From Clostridia bacterium (GTDB taxonomy: Bacteria; Bacillota_A; Clostridia; Christensenellales; Aristaeellaceae): 18,200 nt of DNA. A program made the translations under genes and the position numbers. Below the pieces are notes generated by a model. That model was not told the DNA's origin and did not search any database. It saw nothing but the letters and a program-made list of their open reading frames with translations. This document shows positions 12,414-18,200 of the stretch, in pieces; the first letter of the stretch is position 1, and the number at the start of each line of letters is the position of its first letter. Where the stretch lies: the NCBI GenBank assembly GCA_900754775.1, contig CAAEDZ010000229.1, positions 1 to 18,200 of the forward strand. The letters are read 5' to 3'.

Positions 12414-13895
12414 TCATAGCAGTATGCAGATCATCCCCCCGTTGCCCTCGTTGATGATCTTGGACAGCGTCTCCTGCACCTTCTCCTGCGCGTCGGCGGG
12501 CATGCGCATGAGCTTGTTGCTCAGGCCCTCGCGCACCAGCTCGTGCAGGCTCTTGCCGAAGAAATCGGTGTTCCAGATGCGCTGGGGATCGTTTTCAAAC
12601 TCCTCCAGCAGGTAGCGCACCAGCTCCTCGCTCTGCTTTTCGGTGCCCACCACGGGGCTGACCTCGGTTTCGATGTCCACGCGGATGAGGTGCAGAGACG
12701 GCGCGTTGGCCTTCAGCCGCACGCCGAAGCGGCTTCCCTGCTTGACGATCTCCGGCTCCTGCAAAGTCAGCTCGTTCATCGTGGGGGTCACCAGGCCGTA
12801 GCCCGTCTCGCGCACGCTCTTGAGCGCGTCGGCCACGTGGTCGTATTCGGTCTTGGCGGCCACCAGCTCCTTCATCAGGCGCAAAAGATGCGCGTCGCCG
12901 CGGATCTCCGTGCCGCACTCCTCGCCCAGCACGCGGTTGAACAGCCCGTCCTTGAGCGGCAGGGAGAACCTGACGCGCCCCTGCCCCAGGTCGATGCCCT
13001 CGTTTTTGAGGCCCTCGGTGTAGGGCGAATCGGCAAACGCCCCGGCAAAGGCGGCGTAATCGCCCACGCGCGTGACCTGCGCCGCCCCGGCGCGCACGCC
13101 CTCCAGCACATGCGCGGCCAGCCAGTGCCCCTCGTCCAGGGCGCTGAGCCAGTCGGGCACGGCGATGCGGATCTCGCGCAGCGGAAACTGAAACAGCACC
13201 TGCTCAAACATCCCCAGGATGTCGTCTACCTCCATCTCCTTGACGTTCATCGCCATCACGGGCACGCCGTAGCGCCCGGCCAGGCGCTCGCGCAGGCGCT
13301 GGGCATCCGGGGCGTCGGGCGTGCGGGAGTTGAGCACCACGATGAAGGGCTTGCCAAGGGTCTTGAGCTCGCTGACCACCCGCTCCTCCGCCGCGGTGTA
13401 GCTCTCGCGCGGCAGGTCGGCCACGGTGCCGTCGGTGGTCACCACCAGCCCGATGGTGGCGTGGTCGGCGATCACCTTGCGCGTGCCCGTCTCCGCCGCC
13501 TGCTCAAAGGGGATGTCGTAGTCAAACCACGGGGTATGCACCATGCGCGCGGCCCCGTCCTCCTCGGTGCCGAGTGCCCCCTCCACCAGATAGCCCACGC
13601 TGTCCACCATGCGCACGCGCACCGTGGCCTGGTCGCCCAGCGTCACGGTCACGGCCTCGCCGGGCACGAACTTGGGCTGTGTGGTCATGATGGTGCGGCC
13701 GCTGCCGCTCTGGGGCAGCTCGTCCGAAAGGCGGTCGCGGCGCGGGCCGGGCGCCATGGCGGGCAGGACGAGCTTTTCCATCATGCGGGCGATGAGCGTG
13801 CTCTTGCCCGTGCGCACCGGGCCCACCACGCCGATGTATACGTCGCCGTCGGTGCGCTCGGCGATGTCCCTGTACAGGTCGAACGTTTTGTCCAT
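12414..13895 (-). CDS. spoIVA: Stage IV sporulation protein A (spore coat morphogenetic ATPase)
   Basis: The 493 residues match the length of the Bacillus protein, the ATPase that polymerises on the forespore outer membrane and forms the base layer of the spore coat; it is also needed for cortex formation. The N-terminal GTPase-like fold has Walker A G-P-V-R-T-G-K-S (25-32), a T-I-M-T-T-Q-P-K-F-V-P (69-79) switch segment and R-M-V-D-S-V-G-Y (95-102) as Walker B. The C terminus ends G-G-M-I-C-I-L-L, close to the conserved hydrophobic Cys-containing tail needed for forespore localisation. The ATG at 13893-13895 lies 7 bases after a perfect AAGGAGG. An upstream in-frame extension of ten codons is not supported. 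In Bacillus its transcription depends on sigma-E; I cannot see a convincing sigma-E promoter. It is monocistronic here and divergent from ylbF. Confidence 0.97.
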   Translation of the reverse strand: MDKTFDLYRDIAERTDGDVYIGVVGPVRTGKSTLIARMMEKLVLPAMAPGPRRDRLSDELPQSGSGRTIMTTQPKFVPGEAVTVTLGDQATVRVRMVDSVGYLVEGALGTEEDGAARMVHTPWFDYDIPFEQAAETGTRKVIADHATIGLVVTTDGTVADLPRESYTAAEERVVSELKTLGKPFIVVLNSRTPDAPDAQRLRERLAGRYGVPVMAMNVKEMEVDDILGMFEQVLFQFPLREIRIAVPDWLSALDEGHWLAAHVLEGVRAGAAQVTRVGDYAAFAGAFADSPYTEGLKNEGIDLGQGRVRFSLPLKDGLFNRVLGEECGTEIRGDAHLLRLMKELVAAKTEYDHVADALKSVRETGYGLVTPTMNELTLQEPEIVKQGSRFGVRLKANAPSLHLIRVDIETEVSPVVGTEKQSEELVRYLLEEFENDPQRIWNTDFFGKSLHELVREGLSNKLMRMPADAQEKVQETLSKIINEGNGGMICILL

Positions 13896-13932
13896 GCAAA
13901 AACCTCCTTGCGTTGCGCTTGCCAAACGATAT

Positions 13933-13977
13933 GCGCGCCTCCGCGCGCGGAATGCAAAAAAGGCATGAAATTTTTGC
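13933..13977. promoter_or_regulatory. Dyads between the divergent spoIVA and ylbF starts
   Basis: Two inverted repeats lie in this 127-bp divergent region: GCGCGC-CTCC-GCGCGC (13933-13948), and GCAAAAA (13954-13960) with TTTTTGC (13971-13977) separated by 10 bases. The second overlaps the -35 box of the plus-strand promoter, a position suited to an operator. No regulator can be named. Confidence 0.4.
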
Positions 13978-13993
13978 CCGTTTGCGTTATACT
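13965..13993 (+). promoter_or_regulatory. Sigma-A-type promoter of the ylbF-mltG-U32 run
   Basis: ATGAAA (13965-13970, four of six against TTGACA) and TATACT (13988-13993, five of six) are spaced by exactly 17 bases. Transcription would start near 14000, about 23 bases before the first start codon. Confidence 0.6.
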
Positions 13994-14022
13994 AGATAGG
14001 CGCGAAAGGAGGGGCTTATGTC

Positions 14023-14382
14023 ATGGAACTGCCATATGAGGTGGCGAGCGCCACGGACGCGCTGCTTGCGGCGCTCAGGGAAACGGAGCCCTTCCGGACC
14101 TGCGCGGCCCTGCGCGAAAGCGTCATGGAGGACGAGGTCAGCCGGCGGCTGCTTGAGCGCTTCACGCGTGCTGAGGCGGCGCTGCGCATGGCGGCGGCCG
14201 CGGGCGTGGAGCCAAAGCCGGAGGACGCGCGGGAATTTGAGCGCTTAAGCGCTTTGCTCTACGAAAGCGACGAGGTATCGGCCTATCTGCTGTCGCGCAT
14301 GAGCGCGCAGCGCCTGGCCGCCGCGGTGATGGAGCGCGTTGCGGAGGCGGCGGATATCGGCGCGGAGATCGGCGACATGTAA
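14023..14382 (+). CDS. YlbF/YmcA family protein
   Basis: This is a 119-residue, all-helical acidic protein without membrane segments. The pattern of an N-terminal L-x-x-A-L-R-E-T-E-P-F-R-T-C-A-A-L-R-E segment, a central variable helix and a C-terminal L-L-S-R-M-S-A-Q-R-L-A-A-A-V-M-E-R-V helix fits the YlbF/YmcA (DUF964) family. In Bacillus, YlbF, YmcA and YaaT form a complex that stimulates RNase Y-dependent mRNA processing and affects competence, biofilm and sporulation. The assignment rests on pattern and neighbourhood. The ATG at 14023 is preferred over one at 14018 in another frame; AAAGGAGGGG lies about 9 bases upstream. First gene of a run with mltG (14-base gap). Confidence 0.7.
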   Translation: MELPYEVASATDALLAALRETEPFRTCAALRESVMEDEVSRRLLERFTRAEAALRMAAAAGVEPKPEDAREFERLSALLYESDEVSAYLLSRMSAQRLAAAVMERVAEAADIGAEIGDM

Positions 14383-14396
14383 AAGGAGGCGGCGTT

Positions 14397-15587
14397 TTGT
14401 CAAGAAAGCGCGACCCCAACCGGGAATACGACCATGAATCCTTGCGCGACGAGCGCGAATACGGCTTTTACTGGTACAGCGGGCTGTGGAATATCCTCCG
14501 GCCCGTACTGATTGTGCTTGCGTCCCTGCTCATCGTCTTTGGGCTGGCGTCGGGCGTGTATGCGGCGGTGGACGAGCATTTCATCAGCCCCGTCGATCCC
14601 GCGGACACGCAGGAGTACGCCTTTTCCGTGGAGAGCGGCAACAGCCTCACCCGCGTGGCCAACAACCTTGAGGAGCAGGGCCTCATCAAGAGCCGCACCT
14701 TTTTCAAGTATTACTGCGACTTCGCGGGCCTTGGCCAGAAGATTCAGGCGGGCGACTACCTCATCAAAAAGAGCATGGACGTCTTTGAAATCGCGGACCT
14801 GCTCACCACCGGCGACGGCAACCCCATCACCACCGACATCACCATCATCCCCGGCACCACGGTGGAGGTCATCGCCGAATCGCTCAAGGAAAAGGGCATC
14901 TTTGACGATACCTCGGAGTTCCTGAATATCTGCAAGACCGGCGAGGGCGTCACGGACTACTACTTCATCGACGAGGAGCTCAAGACCGAAAACGTCGAAA
15001 GCCGCCGCTACCTGCTGGAGGGCTACCTCGCGCCCAACACCTATGAGATCTACACCGACGCAAGCGCGCTGGACATCATCAAAAAGCTGCTCTCCCAGAC
15101 GGACAAGGTCTTTACCGCCGAATGGCAGGCGCGCGCCGGGGAGATCGGCATGACGATGGATCAGGTCCTCACCCTGGCCTCCATGATCGAAAAGGAGGCC
15201 AAGAAGGCGGACTTTGCCAAGGTGAGCGCGGTGTTCCACAACCGCCTCGATCAGGGCATGCTGCTCCAGAGCGACCCGACCGTGCACTACGTGACGGGCG
15301 AGCGGCGCATGGCGCTTCGCCAGAGCGACCTGGCGGTGGATTCGCCCTACAACACCTACAAGGTCAGCGGCCTGCCCGTAGGCCCCATCTGCAACCCCTC
15401 GCCGGAGGCCATCAACGCGGCCCTGTACCCGGACGAGAGCTACGTGGCCGAAAAATACCTGTACTTCTGCAGCAAGGACCCCAGCACCGGCGAGCTTCAC
15501 TTCAGCCGCACGCTGGAGGAGCACGAGCGCGCCGTGGCCATCTACGCGCCGCTGTGGAAAGCATACGACGAGGAGCGGGGCATGTGA
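14397..15587 (+). CDS. mltG: Endolytic murein transglycosylase MltG
   Basis: The 396-residue membrane enzyme cleaves nascent peptidoglycan strands and limits their length. A cytoplasmic N terminus is rich in charged residues, one membrane helix lies at about 33-58 and the YceG/MltG domain follows outside the cell. Family features are a LysM-like substrate part (about 75-140), L-E-G-Y-L-A-P-N-T-Y (207-216), L-A-S-M-I-E-K-E-A with catalytic Glu265, V-F-H-N-R-L-D-Q-G-M-L-L-Q-S-D-P-T-V (279-296), S-P-Y-N-T-Y-K-V-S-G-L-P-V-G-P-I (316-331) and the final H-F-S-R-T-L-E-E-H (368-376). The start is a TTG at 14397, placed 8 bases after AAAGGAGG; no ATG or GTG lies nearby in frame. The stop overlaps or nearly touches the U32 gene. 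Confidence 0.95.
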   Translation: MSRKRDPNREYDHESLRDEREYGFYWYSGLWNILRPVLIVLASLLIVFGLASGVYAAVDEHFISPVDPADTQEYAFSVESGNSLTRVANNLEEQGLIKSRTFFKYYCDFAGLGQKIQAGDYLIKKSMDVFEIADLLTTGDGNPITTDITIIPGTTVEVIAESLKEKGIFDDTSEFLNICKTGEGVTDYYFIDEELKTENVESRRYLLEGYLAPNTYEIYTDASALDIIKKLLSQTDKVFTAEWQARAGEIGMTMDQVLTLASMIEKEAKKADFAKVSAVFHNRLDQGMLLQSDPTVHYVTGERRMALRQSDLAVDSPYNTYKVSGLPVGPICNPSPEAINAALYPDESYVAEKYLYFCSKDPSTGELHFSRTLEEHERAVAIYAPLWKAYDEERGM

Positions 15588-16831
15588 CCATGCAAAGGAT
15601 GGAGCTGCTCGCCCCCGCGGGGGGCATGGAGCAGCTGAAGGCCGCGCTGCGCTTCGGCGCGGACGCGGTCTACGGCGGGCTTTCGCGGCACAGCCTGCGC
15701 GCCTTCGCGGGCAATTTTGACGCGGCGGCGCTTTCGGAGGCCGTGCGCCTGTGCCACGCGCAGGGCGCGCGCTTCTATGCCGCGATCAACGCCCTTGCCA
15801 CGGACGGCGAGCTTGCGGACTTTGTGGATACGGCGCGCGAGGCGCTGGAGGCGGGCGTGGACGCGGCCATCGTGGCCGACGTGGGCGTGGCGGCGGAGCT
15901 TCGCAGGCAGGTTCCGGGCCTTGCGCTGCATCTGAGCACGCAGCTGAGCGTGTTGAACGCCCCGGCGGCGGAGGCGCTGCGCGCGGTCACGGGCGCCACG
16001 CGCGTGGTGCTGGCGCGGGAGATGCGCCTGGAGGACGTCGCGGCCCTGCGCCGCGCGCTCTCCCCGGACATGGCGCTGGAGGCGTTCGTGCACGGGGCCA
16101 TGTGCGTGGCCTACAGCGGGCGCTGCCTGCTCAGCGCGGCGCTCACCGGCCGCAGCGCCAACCGCGGCGCGTGCGCCCAGCCCTGCCGCTGGCGCTACCA
16201 CCTGACGGAGGAGAAGCGCCCCGGCGAGTACCTGCCCGTCTATGAGGACGAGCGGGGCACGTATCTGTATTCCGCGGGCGATTTGTGCATGATCGGCCAT
16301 CTGGACCGCCTGCGGGACGCGGGCGTTGCCAGCCTCAAGATCGAGGGCCGCATGAAAACCGCCTATTACGTGGCCACGGTGGTGTCGGCCTACCGCCGCG
16401 CGCTGGACCTCCTGGAGCGGGAGGGCGCGGAGGCGTACCGCCGGGCCGTGCCGGAGCTGCTTGCGGAGGTCCGAAAGGCCAGCCACCGCACGCTTACCAC
16501 GGGCTTTTACTTCGGCCCGCCCGAGACGCCCGGCGGCGCGGAGGGCTTCACGCAGTCGATGGAATACGTGGGCGACGTGGTAGCGGGCGCGCCGGACGGC
16601 GGCGAGTGCCTCGTGCGCCTGAAAAACCGCTTCTACGTGGGCGACGCGCTGGAGGTGCTCACCCCGGAAGGGCCGCGCGCCTTTACCGTCTCCCGCATGA
16701 CGCTGGATACGACGGGCGAATCCGTCCAGACGGCCTCGGTGGCCGGCACGCTGCTGCGCATGCCCATTCCCGGCGGGGCCGGGGCGGGCGACCTGCTGCG
16801 CGGCCCCTGCCGCAACCACCGCAGCCTCTGA
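15584..16831 (+). CDS. U32 family protein, probable tRNA hydroxylation (TrhP-like) enzyme
   Basis: The protein has 415 residues from GTG at 15584, which overlaps the mltG stop as GTGA and sits 8 bases after GAGGAG. An in-frame ATG at 15590 is an alternative that would be 14 bases from that site. The start reads M-E-L-L-A-P-A-G-G-M-E-Q-L-K-A-A-L-R-F-G-A-D-A-V-Y-G-G, the standard U32 opening. The signature E-A-F-V-H-G-A-M-C-V-A-Y-S-G-R-C-L-L-S and then N-R-G-A-C-A-Q-P-C-R-W supplies four Cys that bind an iron-sulfur cluster in characterised members. Long called peptidases, U32 proteins such as TrhP and RlhA hydroxylate tRNA U34 or 23S rRNA. In Bacillus two such genes (yrrN, yrrO) lie near mltG, so TrhP is the best guess. 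Only one copy is here. Confidence 0.85.
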   Translation: MTMQRMELLAPAGGMEQLKAALRFGADAVYGGLSRHSLRAFAGNFDAAALSEAVRLCHAQGARFYAAINALATDGELADFVDTAREALEAGVDAAIVADVGVAAELRRQVPGLALHLSTQLSVLNAPAAEALRAVTGATRVVLAREMRLEDVAALRRALSPDMALEAFVHGAMCVAYSGRCLLSAALTGRSANRGACAQPCRWRYHLTEEKRPGEYLPVYEDERGTYLYSAGDLCMIGHLDRLRDAGVASLKIEGRMKTAYYVATVVSAYRRALDLLEREGAEAYRRAVPELLAEVRKASHRTLTTGFYFGPPETPGGAEGFTQSMEYVGDVVAGAPDGGECLVRLKNRFYVGDALEVLTPEGPRAFTVSRMTLDTTGESVQTASVAGTLLRMPIPGGAGAGDLLRGPCRNHRSL

Positions 16832-16849
16832 CGGCCCGCCCTGCCCCCG

Positions 16850-16870
16850 GCGGAGGCCGCACGCTTTTTT
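16850..16870 (+). terminator. Weak terminator candidate after the U32 gene
   Basis: GCGG-AGG-CCGC (16850-16860) is followed after four bases by six T residues (16865-16870). The stem is only 4 bp, but the position, between the U32 stop and the yajC promoter, is right. Confidence 0.3.
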
Positions 16871-16874
16871 GCGC

Positions 16875-16903
16875 TTGTGCTTTGCGTAAGGATTTGCTAT
16901 AAT
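16875..16903 (+). promoter_or_regulatory. Extended -10 sigma-A promoter of yajC
   Basis: A perfect TATAAT (16898-16903) is preceded by TGC, making an extended -10. A TTGTGC -35 (16875-16880) lies exactly 17 bases upstream. Transcription should start near 16910, about 29 bases before the yajC ATG. Confidence 0.8.
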
Positions 16904-16938
16904 CATCCTTACCACTTTGGAAAGGGGTTTACCAAACG

Positions 16939-17337
16939 ATGAACGCACTCACTCAAATGCTGATGGGTCTGACCGACGCCGCCACCGGCGCCGCGGACGC
17001 CGCCGCCACTGATGCGGCCGCCGCCACCGCCACCGCGGGCGTGGGCGAAATGCTGGGCATGATCCTGCCGCTGGTCCTCATGTTCGTGGTGTTCTACTTC
17101 CTGCTGATCCGTCCGCAGAAGAAGAAGGACAAGAAGGTCAAGGAAATGCTGGCCGCCCTCAAGAACGGCGACCGCGTATGCACCATCGGCGGCATCTACG
17201 GCACCATCACCTCCATCAAGGACGATACCATCGAGCTCAGCGTGGGCCGCGACAATGTCAAGCTGGTCTTTGCCCGCTGGGCCATCCGCAACGTGGAGGA
17301 AGTCGCTATCGAAAACGACAGCGAGGTCCTCAACTGA
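16939..17337 (+). CDS. yajC: Preprotein translocase accessory subunit YajC
   Basis: The 132-residue protein associates with SecDF and the SecYEG channel. An Ala/Asp/Thr-rich N-terminal stretch (about 12-36) of very low complexity precedes one membrane helix (about 39-57, L-G-M-I-L-P-L-V-L-M-F-V-V-F-Y-F). The conserved junction L-I-R-P-Q-K-K-K-D-K-K (56-66) follows, then the small soluble domain with N-G-D-R-V-C-T-I-G-G-I-Y-G-T-I (76-90). The N-terminal extension is longer than in typical YajC. The ATG follows AAAGGGG by about 10 bases and lies in a short TTTGG...CCAAA dyad. The membrane protein gene 73 bases downstream is in the same direction and probably cotranscribed. Confidence 0.95.
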   Translation: MNALTQMLMGLTDAATGAADAAATDAAAATATAGVGEMLGMILPLVLMFVVFYFLLIRPQKKKDKKVKEMLAALKNGDRVCTIGGIYGTITSIKDDTIELSVGRDNVKLVFARWAIRNVEEVAIENDSEVLN

Positions 17338-17410
17338 CGCCCTTTCCGGGCATGAAGCCTCCCCCCGTTCGCATATCCTGTACCAAAGCGAACAGAGGGA
17401 GGTTTTTCTT

Positions 17411-17827
17411 ATGCCTGCAACCTATGCCACCCCGGCCGCCGCCCGCCCCCCGCGTAGGCGGTCGCGCCGTAGCCGTGCTCCGCGCCTCCTGCGCGGCCTG
17501 TTGACCGCCGTGGGCGTCACGCTGGCGTGCGTGCTGCTTTTCGCCCTGCTGATGCAGTGGCTCCGTCCCAGCGATACCGTCGTGCGCGTGGTCAACCAGC
17601 TCATCAAGCTGGCTTCCATCTTCGTGGGCGTCTGGGTCATGAGCGGCCGCGGAAGCGACCGGGGCCTCATGTGGGGCGCTTTGCTGGGGCTGATTTACAT
17701 GGCGCTGGGCGTGGGCCTCTACGCGCTGCTCTCCGGCCAGCAGCTGCCCTTCACCGCCTACCTCAGCGACCTGGCCATGGGCGTGGCCGGGGGCGGCATC
17801 GCCGGGGCCATTCTGGGCCGCAGCTGA
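17411..17827 (+). CDS. Small four-helix membrane protein, TIGR04086-like
   Basis: The 138-residue protein has a basic, Arg/Pro-rich N terminus (about 1-27) and four predicted membrane helices at about 30-49, 58-78, 86-107 and 116-136, with Gly-rich helix 4 (M-G-V-A-G-G-G-I-A-G-A-I-L-G). A small protein of this build (TIGR04086 family) commonly follows yajC in Clostridia; function is unknown. The ATG at 17411 is 8 bases after GGGAGG; the longer frame upstream overlaps yajC and has no support. An inverted repeat GTTCGC/GCGAAC (17367-17372 and 17388-17393) lies just upstream of the ribosome site. A terminator follows, so yajC and this gene form a two-gene unit. The family name is from memory of context, not a search. 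Confidence 0.75.
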   Translation: MPATYATPAAARPPRRRSRRSRAPRLLRGLLTAVGVTLACVLLFALLMQWLRPSDTVVRVVNQLIKLASIFVGVWVMSGRGSDRGLMWGALLGLIYMALGVGLYALLSGQQLPFTAYLSDLAMGVAGGGIAGAILGRS

Positions 17828-17834
17828 CAAAAAA

Positions 17835-17920
17835 GCCGGAGGGACGCGTCCTGCGTCCCCCGGCCTTGCCGCGTCCCCGGCGGCACGCGGCCCGCGCCGC
17901 GCCCTCCGGGGCTTTTTTTT
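17835..17920 (+). terminator. Terminator of the yajC unit, with two alternative folds
   Basis: GCCGG-A-GGGACGC (17835-17847) pairs with GCGTCCC-CCGGC (17853-17864): 12 bp with one bulged A. Eight T residues lie further on at 17913-17920, directly after CCCTCCGGGGC (17903-17913). That segment can pair long-range with AGCCGGAGGG (17834-17843), using the same bases as the first hairpin. Either fold supports termination; the T-run fits the long-range version. Confidence 0.6.
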
Positions 17921-17959
17921 CACTTGTCCATGACCTGCCGGTCCGCGCACCCTTTCCGC

Positions 17960-18200
17960 GCCGCGCCGTCAGGCCGCTCCTTCCCGGGCCGTTTCCGGCT
18001 TGTGTCCGGCGCTCACGCACGCCGCGCCGTCTGGCCGCTCCTTTCCAAACCGTTTCCGGCTTGTGCCCGGCGCTCACGCGCGCCGCGCCGTCAGGCCGCT
18101 CCTTCCCGGACCGTTTCCGGCTTGTGTCCGGCGCTCAGGCACGCCGTGCCGTCAGGCCGCGCGCCGCGCCGTCTGGCCGCTCCTTTCCAAACCGTTTCCG
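17960..18200. repeat. 61-bp tandem repeat array in two alternating variants, runs off right edge
   Basis: Units begin at 17960, 18021, 18082 and 18143 with an exact period of 61 bases; a further unit begins at 18163 after a unit cut to 20 bases. Units start GCCGCGCCGTC. Two versions alternate. Type A has TCAGG, CCTTCCCGG and TGTGTCC. Type B has TCTGG, CCTTTCCAAACC and TGTGCCC. Order is A, B, A, truncated A-like, B. The period is not a multiple of three and no ribosome site or long frame is present, so it is non-coding. Between the yajC terminator (17920) and 17960 I see nothing recognisable. Confidence 0.9.

Noticed and set aside
13896..13935. Sigma-E promoter for spoIVA
   Set aside because: CATATCGT at about 13926-13933 on the minus strand resembles a sigma-E -10, but no acceptable -35 lies at the right distance.
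12543..14039. Plus-strand open frame of 498 codons opposite spoIVA
   Set aside because: Antisense to spoIVA, with His- and Gln-rich composition and no family features; a product of GC-biased codon use.
17960..18200. Possible CRISPR array
   Set aside because: The units are similar over their whole 61 bases and have no unique spacers; adjacent DNA holds no cas gene. It is an ordinary tandem repeat.

Overview
The window is very GC-rich bacterial DNA with densely packed genes. A full-length stage IV sporulation protein A (SpoIVA), strong AGGAGG-type ribosome binding sites, sigma-A-like promoters and a Bacillota-style ylbF-mltG-U32 and yajC neighbourhood point to an endospore-forming (or spore-gene-bearing) high-GC member of the Bacillota, most likely a Clostridia-type lineage. 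That is an inference from gene content; no rRNA or tRNA gene is present to place it better.

Layout. (1) 1-121: 5' end of a nitroreductase-family gene on the minus strand, with its promoter. (2) 242-2876, minus: a three-gene ECF sigma factor operon (sigma factor, single-pass membrane protein that is probably its anti-sigma factor, exported protein of unknown function). The reading frame of the third gene is broken near its N terminus. (3) 3033-5506, minus: ftsH (membrane AAA+ protease) followed by a signal peptidase I gene. (4) 5644-11777, minus: a complete aromatic amino acid transcription unit. It runs from a consensus promoter through a Tyr/Phe-rich leader peptide and an intrinsic terminator to DAHP synthase, prephenate dehydrogenase (tyrA), dehydroquinate synthase (aroB), chorismate mutase/prephenate dehydratase (pheA), a fused shikimate dehydrogenase-shikimate kinase (aroE-aroK) and type II dehydroquinase (aroQ), ending at a second strong terminator. 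Only EPSP synthase (aroA) and chorismate synthase (aroC) are missing from the route to Phe and Tyr. (5) About 11780-12413: roughly 600 bp without a recognisable gene, full of inverted repeats and ending in a run of perfect hairpins. (6) 12414-13895, minus: spoIVA. (7) 14023-16831, plus: a ylbF-family gene, mltG and a U32-family gene in one run. (8) 16939-17827, plus: yajC and a small four-helix membrane protein of the TIGR04086 type, then a terminator. (9) 17960 to the right edge: a 61-bp tandem repeat array that leaves the window.

The most notable system is the attenuator in front of the aromatic operon. A 30-residue leader peptide carries Tyr-Tyr-Phe-Thr-Phe-Ser-Phe-Thr-Phe, followed by a 10-bp GC hairpin and six U residues. 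This is the arrangement expected for ribosome-mediated attenuation by charged tRNA-Phe and tRNA-Tyr, the logic of the enterobacterial pheA leader. In Bacillota such operons are more often controlled by T-box riboswitches, and I see none here. The DAHP synthase also has an N-terminal ferredoxin-like domain and the PheA protein has an ACT domain, so feedback on the enzymes probably adds to control of transcription.

Other points of interest are tandem remnants of the aroB 3' end between aroB and pheA, the hairpin array beside spoIVA, the alternating 61-bp repeats, the frameshift in the sigma operon, and a 12-bp word shared by the ftsH and yajC 5' regions.
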